Below are positions 24,974 to 33,240 of a DNA stretch of 64,000 bases, in pieces. Position 1 is the stretch's first letter, and the number at the start of each line of letters is the position of its first letter. The DNA comes from Nocardioides cavernae (GTDB lineage Bacteria; Actinomycetota; Actinomycetes; Propionibacteriales; Nocardioidaceae): NCBI RefSeq assembly GCF_016907475.1, contig NZ_JAFBCA010000001.1, positions 558,001 through 622,000 of the forward strand, given 5' to 3'. The translations under genes were made by a program, and so were the position numbers. The notes below the pieces were generated by a model. It saw nothing but the letters and a program-made list of their open reading frames with translations. It did no database searches and was not told the origin of the DNA.

Positions 24974-27900
24974 TGGCCCTCCTGGTCGTCGTCGCTGGTC
25001 TCGGCAGCCGCGAGCGACCGCGCCTGGGCGTCTGCTGACGCGGTGACGATCCTGGGGTGGACGTCGTCGACGATCCCGGCCCGTCGGGCGTAGTCGGTGA
25101 CGAGCTCGCGCAGCGCGGCACCGGTGGGCCGACGCCCCGGACGTACGTCGCAGGTGCCGACCTTGCTCTCCTGGATGAGGACGTTGGGGTCGAGCGAGAT
25201 GCCGAACAGGTCGTTGGCCGAGTCGCCGGTGACGAGGCCACCGCCGCCCCAGTGGTAGGGCATCCACACCTGATGGACAGTACGACCCTCGATCCTCAGC
25301 GGCCGCAGCCGCTCGGTCACCAGCACCCGGCCCTCGACGGCCGAGCGGGCGGTCACGACGTGGCACCACCCCATGTGCTCGAGGCCCCGCTCCTGCGCCA
25401 GCGCCGGGGACACCTCGACGAACATCTCGGGCTGGAGCTCGGCGAGGTGCTCGAGGTAGCGGCTCATGCCGCCGGCCGTGTGGTGCTCGGTGAGCCGGCT
25501 GGTGGTGAAGACGAACGGGAAGACGTCGCTGTGCTCCTCCGGGGGCGCCGGGTTCAGCTGGTTGTCGTTGCGGTCGTACGCCTTGCGCGTCGGGTTGGCC
25601 TGCTGCCCGTAGAGCGGGTTGCGGAACGGCGACTCGACCGGCTCGTAGTGGGTGGGCATCGGACCGTCGATGAGGCCCTGCGGCACGTAGAGCGCACCCT
25701 TCCCGTCACCCTGCATGATGAACGGGTCGACGCCCTCGATGGCCTCGACGCCCTCGGATCCCTCGGGCGCCCGGTAGGACGGCGGCTTGGTCCTCTCGAA
25801 GTCGGGGACGTCCTGCCCGGTCCACTCCCCCGCCTCGCCCTTCTCGGGGTCCCACCAGACGTAGGCCTTGCGCTCGCTCCACGGCTTGCCGTCGGGGTCG
25901 GCCGAGGCGCGGTTGTAGAGGATGCGGCGGTTCAACGGCCACGCCCAGCCCCAATCGGGGGCGACGAACGACTGGTCGTGGCGCGACGTGCGGCGGTTGG
26001 CCTGGTTGACGCCGTCGGCGAAGACGCCGGTGTAGATCCAGCATCCGCCGGCCGTCGAGCCGTCGGCCTTCATCTCCATGAAGGTCGACAGCGGGCGACC
26101 GGTCGCGACCTCGTAGCCGTTGATCTCCTTCAGCACCGCCTCGGCGCTGGGCTCGCCCCAGGCCCGCGCACCCTCGGTGCCGAGCACGCCCTCGTCGTGG
26201 ACGGGGTAGTCCCACGCCAGGTCGAGCACGGGGCGGTCGCGGTCGTCGGTGGAGCCGGCCAGGCGCTCACGCACCATCCGGCCCAGGTGGTAGAAGAACC
26301 ACAGCTCCGAGCGGCAGTCGCCCGGCGGGTCGACCGCCTTCTCGCGCCACTGGAGCATCCGCTGGGTCTGGGTGAACGTGCCCTCCTTCTCGGCGTACGA
26401 CGCCGCCGGGAAGAGGAACACCTCCGTGCCGCACTCCTCCGGCACGATCTCGCCGGTCGCGACCTCGGGTGAGTCCTTCCAGAACGACGCGCTCTCGATC
26501 TCGAAGAGGTCGCGCACGACGAGCCAGTCGAGGTTGGCCATGCCGAGCCGCTGGGCCCTGCCGTGGGCCGAGCCGACGGCGGGGTTCTGGCCGAGCAGGA
26601 AGTAGCCGGACACCTTGCCGTCGATCATGTCGAGCACGGTGCGGTAGGTGCCGTGGTCGCCGGTGATCCTGGGCAGGTAGTCGAAGCAGAAGTCGTTGTC
26701 GGCCGTCGCCGCGTCGCCCCAGTAGGCCTTCAGAAGGCTCACCGTGTAGGCGTCGGCCTTGGACCAGAAGCCCTTGCTGCCGGGGTGGCGGATGCTGTCG
26801 ACGTAGTCGGTCAGCGTCGGGTGCTGGTCGGGGTTGGGCATCGGCAGGTAGCCCGGGAGGATGTTGAACAGGGTGGGGATGTCGGTCGAGCCCTGGATGC
26901 TCGCGTGGCCGCGCAGCGCCATCACCCCGCCGCCGGGGCGACCCATGTTGCCGAGCAGGAGCTGCAGGATCGCGCCGGTGCGGATGTACTGCACGCCGAC
27001 GCTGTGCTGGGTCCAGCCGACGCTGTAGACCAGCGCCGTGGTGCGCTCGCGTCCGGAGTTCTCCGTCCACGCCCGGCACACCTCGAGGAAGTCGGCCTGG
27101 CTGACGCCGCAGGTCTGCTCCACCACCTCGGGCGTGTAGCGGGCGAAGTGGCGGCGGAGCACCTGGTAGACGCAGCGCGGGTGCTGCAGGGTCTCGTCAC
27201 GCCGCGGCTTGCCCTCCACCTGCATGCCGTGGGCCTCGTGCTGCAGGCCCGCCGCGGAGTCGCGCTGCTCCTGGGTCTCCTCGGAGTCGTCGGCCTGCGC
27301 CTTGCTCTGCTGGCCCGGGCCGTCCTCGACGTCGTACTGCCAGCTGGTGGGGTCGTAGGTGCGCTTCTCGGGGTCGAAGCCACTGAAGAGCCCGTCGAGG
27401 TCGTCGGTGTCCTCGAACCTGTCGCTGACGAGCGTCGCGGCGTTGGTGTAGTTGACGACGTAGTCGCGGAAGTCGAGGCCGTTCTCCAGGACGTGGCTGA
27501 TGATGCCGCCGAGGAACGCGATGTCGCTGCCGACGCGGATCGGGACGTGCTTGTCCGCGACCGCGCTGGTGCGGGTGAACCGCGGGTCGACGTGGATCAC
27601 CTTGGCGCCACGCTGCTGGGCCTCCACCACCCACTGGAAGCCCACCGGGTGGGCCTCGGCCATGTTGGAGCCCTGGATGATGATGCAGTCCGCGTTGGCC
27701 AGGTCAGCCGTGAAGCCGGTGGCGCCGCCGCGTCCGAAGCTGGTCCCCAGACCGGGGACGGTGGCGGAGTGTCAAATACGCGCCTGGTTCTCGATCTGGA
27801 TGGCGCCCATCGCGGTGAAGAGCTTCTTGATGAGGTAGTTCTCCTCGTTGTCGAGCGTCGCCCCACCCAGGCTGGCGATGCCCATGGTGCGGCGCACCCG

Positions 27901-28341
27901 ACGGTCCTTCTCGTCGAGCTCCTGCCACGCGTCGCGCCGCGACTTCACCACCCGGTCGGCCACCATCTCCATGGCGGTCGTGAGGTCGAGCTCCTCCCAC
28001 TCGGTGCCGTGGGGGCGGCGGTACTTGACCGTGGTCTCGCGCAGGGCGCTCGTGACGAGGTTCTTGCTGGCCGAGCCCTTGGGGCACAGCCTGCCGCGGT
28101 TGACCGGGCTGTCGGGGTCGCCCTCGATCTGCACGATCTTCTCGTCCTTGACGAAGATCTTCTGCCCGCACCCGACGGCGCAGTAGGGGCAGACGCTGCG
28201 GGCGACGCGGTCGGCGGTCGAGGTGCGCGGCTCGACCTCGTCGGTGCGGCGCGAGCGCACGGCCTTTCCACGGCCGAGGAGGTCGCCACTCGTCAGCTGG
28301 CGGAGCACGGGCCACGGGAGGAGCGACCTCGACTCCGCCAT
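24970..28341 (-). CDS. Selenocysteine-containing formate dehydrogenase catalytic subunit (alpha)
   Basis: A 1,123-residue molybdo/tungsto-bis(pterin) formate dehydrogenase of the FdnG/FdoG type, read through an in-frame UGA at 27772-27774 (Sec190). Upstream part: ATG 28341 behind GGAGGTGA, then the [4Fe-4S] motif CPYCAVGCGQ with a fourth Cys in GRLCPKG. The codon context ARI-Sec-HSATVPG, followed by FGRGGAT, is the FdnG active-site context. Downstream the MGD-binding and C-terminal FdhF-type domains continue without interruption to the stop at 24970. The N-terminus has no twin-arginine signal, unlike periplasmic FdnG, so a cytoplasmic-facing enzyme is likely. The reading frame is identical on both sides of the UGA, and a SECIS hairpin follows it, so this is recoding and not a mutation. 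It is the first gene of the operon with beta and gamma. Confidence 0.94.
27743..27774 (-). promoter_or_regulatory. Selenocysteine UGA codon and bacterial SECIS element
   Basis: Reading the reverse strand, the UGA is at 27774-27772. Beginning 18 nt after it is a GGUCU apical loop, closed by a perfect 6-bp stem GUCCCC/GGGGAC (27759-27754 with 27748-27743). As I recall E. coli fdhF, its SECIS has the same GGUCU loop 18 nt after UGA. SelB binds this loop to deliver Sec-tRNA. Confidence 0.88.
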
Positions 28342-28373
28342 GCCGTCACCTCCACCGTGTGTGCTGGCTCGTG

Positions 28374-28400
28374 ACCCTACGGACGGCGTACGACGTCCGT
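28374..28400 (-). promoter_or_regulatory. Predicted promoter with inverted repeat before the formate dehydrogenase operon
   Basis: On the reverse strand TAGGGT (28374-28379) is a candidate -10 box about 33 nt before the alpha-subunit ATG. A 7-bp inverted repeat ACGGACG/CGTCCGT (28379-28385, 28394-28400) fills the -10 to -35 spacing. It may be an operator or the end of the selD transcript; both are consistent with the 82-nt selD-fdh gap. Confidence 0.4.
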
Positions 28401-28423
28401 CCACCACCAGAGGGGTGCGTTTG

Positions 28424-29446
28424 TCAGCGGACGACGATCGCGTGGTCGCCGGCCGCCACGACCTCGCCGACGACCGGGTGTCCGGGCAGCTCACCGACCA
28501 CCAGGAGACCGCCCGACGTCTGGGCGTCGGCGAGCAGCACGAGCTCGTCCTCGTCGACGGAGGCGTCGAGGTGCGGCCGCACCCAGTCGAGGTTGCGGCG
28601 GCTGCCGCCCGGCACGAAGCCGTCGGCCAGCGACGTGCGCGCGCCGTCGACGTAAGGCACCGCCGCCGCGTCGATCACCGCCGTCGTGCCGCTCGCGCGC
28701 ATCATCTTCATCAGGTGGCCGAGCAGGCCGAAGCCGGTGACGTCGGTCGCCGCGCGGAGCCCGGCGTCGACGGCCGCGCGGCTGGCGTCGCGGTTGAGCT
28801 CGGTCATCACCGCGACCGCCGCCTCGAACCACTCGCCGGTCGCCTTGTGGCGGTTGTTGAGCACGCCGAGGCCGAGCGGCTTGGTCAGCGTCAGCGGCAT
28901 CCCGACCTGCGCCGCGTCGTTGCGCAGCAGCTTGTCGGGGTCCGCGAGGCCGGTGACGGCGAGGCCGTACTTCGGCTCGGGGTCGTCGATGCTGTGCCCG
29001 CCGGCGAGGAACGCCCCCGCCTCGGTGCACGCGTCGTCTCCGCCGCGCAGCACCTCGGCGGCCACGTCGAAGGGGATCCGGTCGCGCGGCCACCCGAGCA
29101 GGTTGACCGCGACCACCGGGGTGCCGCCCATCGCCCACACGTCCGACATCGCATTCGTGGCGGCGATACGCCCGAAGGCGTAGGCGTCGTCGACGACCGG
29201 GGTGAAGAAGTCGGCGGTGGCGATCACGGCGCGGCCGGTGCCGTCGGGGGCGGGATCGATGCGCACGGCGGCTGCGTCGTCGCCGTGGTCGAGACCGACC
29301 AGCAGGTCGCCCGAGGCACGGCCGCGTCCGAGCCCGCTCAATACGCGTTCGAGCTCACCGGGCGGCACCTTGCACGCGCACCCACCACCTGCGGCGTACT
29401 GGGTGAGGCGGATCGCCTGATCGGTCGTGCTCGCGCGCGTGGTCAC
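28424..29446 (-). CDS. selD: Selenophosphate synthase (selenide, water dikinase)
   Basis: A 340-residue enzyme making selenophosphate from selenide and ATP, the selenium donor for Sec-tRNA. The N-terminal glycine-rich loop GGGCACK carries catalytic Cys23 (equivalent to E. coli Cys17) and Lys26 (Lys20). ATADFFTPVVDDAYAFG near 90, GGHSIDDPEPKYGL near 160 and GFGLLGHL near 245 are standard SelD motifs. It is a cysteine and not a selenocysteine form, so it does not need itself to be made. GTG 29446 follows a TACATT box by 6 nt (leaderless). It lies directly upstream of the fdh operon on the same strand. Confidence 0.95.
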   Translation of the reverse strand: MTTRASTTDQAIRLTQYAAGGGCACKVPPGELERVLSGLGRGRASGDLLVGLDHGDDAAAVRIDPAPDGTGRAVIATADFFTPVVDDAYAFGRIAATNAMSDVWAMGGTPVVAVNLLGWPRDRIPFDVAAEVLRGGDDACTEAGAFLAGGHSIDDPEPKYGLAVTGLADPDKLLRNDAAQVGMPLTLTKPLGLGVLNNRHKATGEWFEAAVAVMTELNRDASRAAVDAGLRAATDVTGFGLLGHLMKMMRASGTTAVIDAAAVPYVDGARTSLADGFVPGGSRRNLDWVRPHLDASVDEDELVLLADAQTSGGLLVVGELPGHPVVGEVVAAGDHAIVVR

Positions 29447-29531
29447 CCGCCCAATGTAGGCACCCGGCCGGGCGTCCCTCCTCACCCCGTTGCCCGTGGC
29501 GGCGCAGGCGACGCGCGCCTAGTGTCGAGAC

Positions 29532-29957
29532 ATGTACAGCGACGGCTCCGCGATCGCCCGCTTGCTGGCCGAGTGCCAGCGGGCGCTCGACAGGGTCGAG
29601 CCCGCGGACCTCGAGGCCGTCGCCGCGGGTGGGGCCCTCGTCATCGACATGCGGCCGGTGCAGCAGCGCCTCCGCGACGGCGAGCTGCCGGGCGCTCTCG
29701 TCGTCGACCGCAACGTCCTCGAGTGGCGCCTCGACCCGACCAGCCCGCACCGCCTGGCCGTCTCCGACGACCCCGACCGGCGCATCGTCCTGGTCTGCAA
29801 CGAGGGCTACAGCTCCAGCCTCGCGGCCCACACCCTGCAGCAGCTGGGCCTGCGGCGGGCGACCGACCTGGCGGGCGGCTTCACCGCGTGGTCGGCGTAC
29901 GTCGCGGAGGTGCAGGCGGACGTGATCGCCACCGAGAGACGTGTCGCCAGGCACTAG
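29532..29957 (+). CDS. Rhodanese-domain protein
   Basis: A 141-residue single rhodanese-like domain (residues ~30-125) with active-site Cys89 in CNEGYSSS and the usual GALVVDRNVLEWRL segment near 55-70. It transfers sulfane sulfur (or possibly selenium) through a Cys persulfide. TAGTGT (29520-29525) lies 6 nt before the ATG, so the gene is probably leaderless. It stands divergent to selD and ends only 10 nt before tRNA-Sec. That position makes a selenium-delivery role tempting, but rhodaneses are common and this is inference. Confidence 0.87.
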   Translation: MYSDGSAIARLLAECQRALDRVEPADLEAVAAGGALVIDMRPVQQRLRDGELPGALVVDRNVLEWRLDPTSPHRLAVSDDPDRRIVLVCNEGYSSSLAAHTLQQLGLRRATDLAGGFTAWSAYVAEVQADVIATERRVARH

Positions 29958-29967
29958 GCTGGCTCGC

Positions 29968-30062
29968 GGAGGCGGTTCTCGTCTGGTGACGGACGCGGTC
30001 CTCAAAACCGTTGCGACCCAGCAGCTGGGTCGGGCGGGTTCGATTCCCGTCCGCCTCCGCCA
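29968..30062 (+). tRNA. selC: tRNA-Sec (anticodon UCA)
   Basis: A 95-nt tRNA. The 8-bp acceptor stem GGAGGCGG/CCGCCTCC is characteristic of Sec tRNA. The anticodon TCA is at 30002-30004 in the loop CCTCAAA. A long extra arm (CGACCCA/TGGGTCG) and a T arm with TTCGATT follow, and the 3' end GCCA is encoded. A TAGGCT box overlapping the rhodanese stop (29955-29960) may be its own -10. It reads the UGA in the fdh alpha gene. Confidence 0.95.
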
Positions 30063-30106
30063 GTCGTGAGCCACCCGTGAGCCGGGGCGTCGGACGAGGA
30101 GGGTGG

Positions 30107-31447
30107 GTGCCAGATCCGCGCCGGGCCACGCCCCGCACCGACCACGTCCTCGCCGACGAGCGCCTGCAGGCGGCCGCGACCCGGCTGGGACCGGTCCTGG
30201 TCAAGCACGCGGTCACCGCAGCGCTGGAGCGGTGCCGGGCCGGCGAGCTCGGCCCGGCGGCGGTCGCCGACGCCGCGGTCGCGGCGCTCCCGGCCTCCGC
30301 CACCACGCTCCGGCGGGTGGTCAACGCGACCGGGGTGGTGGTCCACACCAACCTGGGCCGAGCACCCCTGTCCGGCGCCGCCGTCGAGGCCATCCGGACG
30401 GCGGCCGGGGCCACCGACGTCGAGCTGGACCTCGCGACCGGGCAGCGCGGACGACGGGGCCGCGGCGCGCTGGAGGCCCTGGCCGCCGCCGTGCCCGACG
30501 CCGGCGCGGTCCACGTCGTCAACAACGGCGCGGCCGCCCTCGCCCTCGTCACGCGGGTGCTGGCGCGCGGTGACGACGGGCGCGACACCGTGGTCATCGC
30601 CCGCGGCGAGCTCGTCGAGATCGGCGACGGCTTCCGCATCCCCGAGCTGATGGAGTCCGTGGGCGCCCGGCTGCGCGAGGTCGGCACGACCAACCGGGTG
30701 CACCTCGCCGACTACGCCTCGGCGGTCGACGACTCGACCGCGTTCGTGCTCAAGGTCCACCCCTCCAACTTCGCCGTCACCGGCTTCACCTCCTCGGTGC
30801 CGGCCCATGAGCTCGCCGGCCTCGAGCACTCCGGGCGACGGGTCCCGCTCGTGGTCGACATCGGCTCCGGGCTGCTCGAGCAGCACCCGCGCCTGCCCGA
30901 CGAACCCGACGCCGGGCGGGCCCTCCGCGAGGGCGCCGACCTCGTCACCGCCTCCGGCGACAAGCTCCTCGGCGGCCCGCAGGCCGGGCTGCTGCTCGGC
31001 GAGGCCGGCCTGGTCGAGCGGCTGCGGCGCGACCCCTTCGCCCGAGCCCTGCGCGTGGACAAGCTCACCCTGGCTGCCCTCGAGGCGACCCTCGTCGGAC
31101 CCGTGCCCCCGGTGCGGGCCGCCCTCGGTCGGTCGGTCGACGACCTCCGGACGCGGGCGCGCGCGATCGTCGCGGCGTGGCCCGCCGACCTGGTCGCGGC
31201 GCTCGGGGCCGAGGTCGTCGACTCCGCGGGCGCCGTCGGCGGCGGCGGCGCACCCGGCGTGGAGCTGGCGAGCGCGGCCGTCTCGCTGCCCGAGCACCTC
31301 GCCGCACCGCTGCGCGACGGCGAGCCGCCGGTGCTGGGTCGCACGGTGCGCGGCCGGCTGCTGCTCGACCTGCTGGCGGTCGACCCCGCCGAGGACGACG
31401 CCATCGCCGACGCCGTACGCCGCGCCGCGGGGGCGGGCCGGGCCTGA
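30107..31447 (+). CDS. selA: L-seryl-tRNA(Sec) selenium transferase
   Basis: A 446-residue PLP enzyme converting Ser-tRNA(Sec) to Sec-tRNA(Sec) with selenophosphate. Motifs are RVVNATGVVVHTNLGRAPL near residue 66, DGFRIPELMESVGARLREVG near 173, KVHPSNFAVTGF near 217 and the PLP lysine Lys286 in SGDKLLGGPQAG. GTG 30107 is preferred because GAGGAGGG lies just before it; earlier in-frame starts would overlap tRNA-Sec. The stop overlaps the selB start by one base (TGATG). The order tRNA-selA-selB is a dedicated selenocysteine operon. Confidence 0.96.
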   Translation: MPDPRRATPRTDHVLADERLQAAATRLGPVLVKHAVTAALERCRAGELGPAAVADAAVAALPASATTLRRVVNATGVVVHTNLGRAPLSGAAVEAIRTAAGATDVELDLATGQRGRRGRGALEALAAAVPDAGAVHVVNNGAAALALVTRVLARGDDGRDTVVIARGELVEIGDGFRIPELMESVGARLREVGTTNRVHLADYASAVDDSTAFVLKVHPSNFAVTGFTSSVPAHELAGLEHSGRRVPLVVDIGSGLLEQHPRLPDEPDAGRALREGADLVTASGDKLLGGPQAGLLLGEAGLVERLRRDPFARALRVDKLTLAALEATLVGPVPPVRAALGRSVDDLRTRARAIVAAWPADLVAALGAEVVDSAGAVGGGGAPGVELASAAVSLPEHLAAPLRDGEPPVLGRTVRGRLLLDLLAVDPAEDDAIADAVRRAAGAGRA

Positions 31448-33210
31448 TGCACGTCGTCGCGACCGCGGGTCACGTCGACCACGGGAAGTCCACCCTGGTG
31501 CGCGCCCTCACCGGCACCGACCCCGACAGGCTCGAGGAGGAGCGGCGACGCGGGCTGACGATCGAGCTCGGCTACGCCTGGACGTCGTGGCCCGGCCTGG
31601 GCGACCTCGATCAGGTGGCGTTCGTCGACGTCCCGGGCCACGAGCGGTTCCTCACCACCATGCTCGCCGGCATCGGCCCGGTGCCGGCGGCCCTGCTGGT
31701 CGTCGCGGCCGACGACCCGTGGATGCCGCAGGCGGCAGAGCACCTCGCCGCACTCGACGCCCTCGGCGTCGCCCACGGGGTCGTCGCCGTCACGCGCAGC
31801 GACCTCGCCGACCCCGGGCCCACCGTGGCGCGGGCGACGGCCGAGGTGGCCCGCACCAGCCTGGCCGGTGCACCGGTCGTCGCCGTCAGCGGCCGCACGG
31901 GCGCCGGGCTCGACGACCTCCGCTCCGCCCTCGCCGACATGCTCGCCGCGCTGCCACCACCCGATCCGGACGCCGACGTACGCCTCTGGGTGGACCGACG
32001 CTTCACCGTCCGGGGTGCGGGCACCGTGGTCACCGGCACGCTGCCAGCCGGCACCGTCCGGGTCGGCGACACCCTCGCCGACGGTGACCGGCTGGTGCGC
32101 GTCCGCGGGCTGCAGGCGCTCGGGCAGGACACCGACGCGGTGAGCGGCACCGCCCGTGTCGCGCTCAACCTCACCGGCGACGTCGACGGGATCGCGCGCC
32201 AGACGGTGCTGACCACGCCCGACGCGTGGCACCGCACCGAGGTGGTCGACGTACGACTCCGACCGGGGCCCGGCGCCGGTCCTCCGCTCGCCCCGCAGCT
32301 GCACGTCGGGGCCGCGGACGTCGCGGCGCGGCACCGCCCGCTCGGCGACCCGCGCGGCGGCATCGCCCGGCTCACGCTCGAACGCGCCCTGCCGCTGCGG
32401 GTGGGCGACCGGATGCTGCTGCGGGACCCGGGTGACCGCCGGATCTGGCGCGTCGACGTCCTCGACCCCGACCCACCGCGACTGCGGCGACGGGGTGCGG
32501 CCGAGCGGCGTGCCGCGCAGCTCGCGGGGGCCGACGGCACCCCGCGCCTGGCCGACGAGCTCGCCCGCCGCGGGCTCGCGCACCGAGACCGGTTGCGCCG
32601 CATCGGTGTGCCCGTGACGTCCGGCGACCACCTCGAGGCCGGCCCTTGGGTGGTGAGCCCGGCCCTCGTCGGGGCGCTGACGGAGCGCCTGGTGCCCCTC
32701 GTCGAGGAGCACGCCCGCTCCCACCCGCTCGACCCCGACGTGCCGCTGGCCGTGCTGGCCGACCGGCTCCGCCTGCCGAGCCCGGACCTCGTCTTGCCAC
32801 TGGTCCGCCCGCCGCTGCAGGTCGTGGGCGGGCGGGTGCGATCGCCCGGGGCGGGCCTCCCGACGGCCGTGACTGCCGCCGTCGACGTCGTACGTCGTGA
32901 GCTGGAGGCCGCGCCGTTCGCCGCTCCCACCGCGGACCGGCTGCGCGAGCTCGGCCTCGACGACCGCTCCCTCGGTGCGGCCGAGCGCGCCGGCCTGCTG
33001 TGGCGCGTCGCCCCGGGACTCGTCCTGCTGCCGGGGGCGGCGGAGGAGGCGGCGGCCCGCCTGGCCCTGCTCGAGCAGCCCTTCACCACCAGCGCGGCCC
33101 GTCAGGACCTCGGCACCTCGCGCCGGGTGGTGCTGCCGCTGCTCGACCGGCTCGACCGGGCCGGGCTCACCCGGCGCCTCGCCGACGACCGGCGCGAGGT
33201 CGTGCGCTGA
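31447..33210 (+). CDS. selB: Selenocysteine-specific elongation factor
   Basis: A 587-residue GTPase that brings Sec-tRNA to UGA codons carrying a SECIS. The G1 motif is GHVDHGKST (residues 8-16), G3 is DVPGHE near 62, and the G4 position reads TRSD near 118, where NKxD is typical; this variant deserves a note. EF-Tu-like domains 2 and 3 follow (FTVRGAGTVVTGTL near 180-195), then about 250 residues of winged-helix repeats that bind the SECIS loop. It is translationally coupled to selA. The substrate SECIS is the one at 27743-27774. Confidence 0.95.
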   Translation: MHVVATAGHVDHGKSTLVRALTGTDPDRLEEERRRGLTIELGYAWTSWPGLGDLDQVAFVDVPGHERFLTTMLAGIGPVPAALLVVAADDPWMPQAAEHLAALDALGVAHGVVAVTRSDLADPGPTVARATAEVARTSLAGAPVVAVSGRTGAGLDDLRSALADMLAALPPPDPDADVRLWVDRRFTVRGAGTVVTGTLPAGTVRVGDTLADGDRLVRVRGLQALGQDTDAVSGTARVALNLTGDVDGIARQTVLTTPDAWHRTEVVDVRLRPGPGAGPPLAPQLHVGAADVAARHRPLGDPRGGIARLTLERALPLRVGDRMLLRDPGDRRIWRVDVLDPDPPRLRRRGAAERRAAQLAGADGTPRLADELARRGLAHRDRLRRIGVPVTSGDHLEAGPWVVSPALVGALTERLVPLVEEHARSHPLDPDVPLAVLADRLRLPSPDLVLPLVRPPLQVVGGRVRSPGAGLPTAVTAAVDVVRRELEAAPFAAPTADRLRELGLDDRSLGAAERAGLLWRVAPGLVLLPGAAEEAAARLALLEQPFTTSAARQDLGTSRRVVLPLLDRLDRAGLTRRLADDRREVVR

Positions 33211-33240
33211 GGCCGCCGCCTGTCTGACGCCAGGCCGGGC

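Noticed and set aside
27772..28494. A possible truncated formate dehydrogenase pseudogene or two separate genes
   Set aside because: The two parts are in the same frame, the stop is UGA at the exact Sec position, a SECIS hairpin follows, and selA, selB, selD and tRNA-Sec are present.
30011..30106. An earlier start for selA
   Set aside because: It would begin within tRNA-Sec; GTG 30107 has a strong ribosome-binding sequence and gives the normal SelA length.
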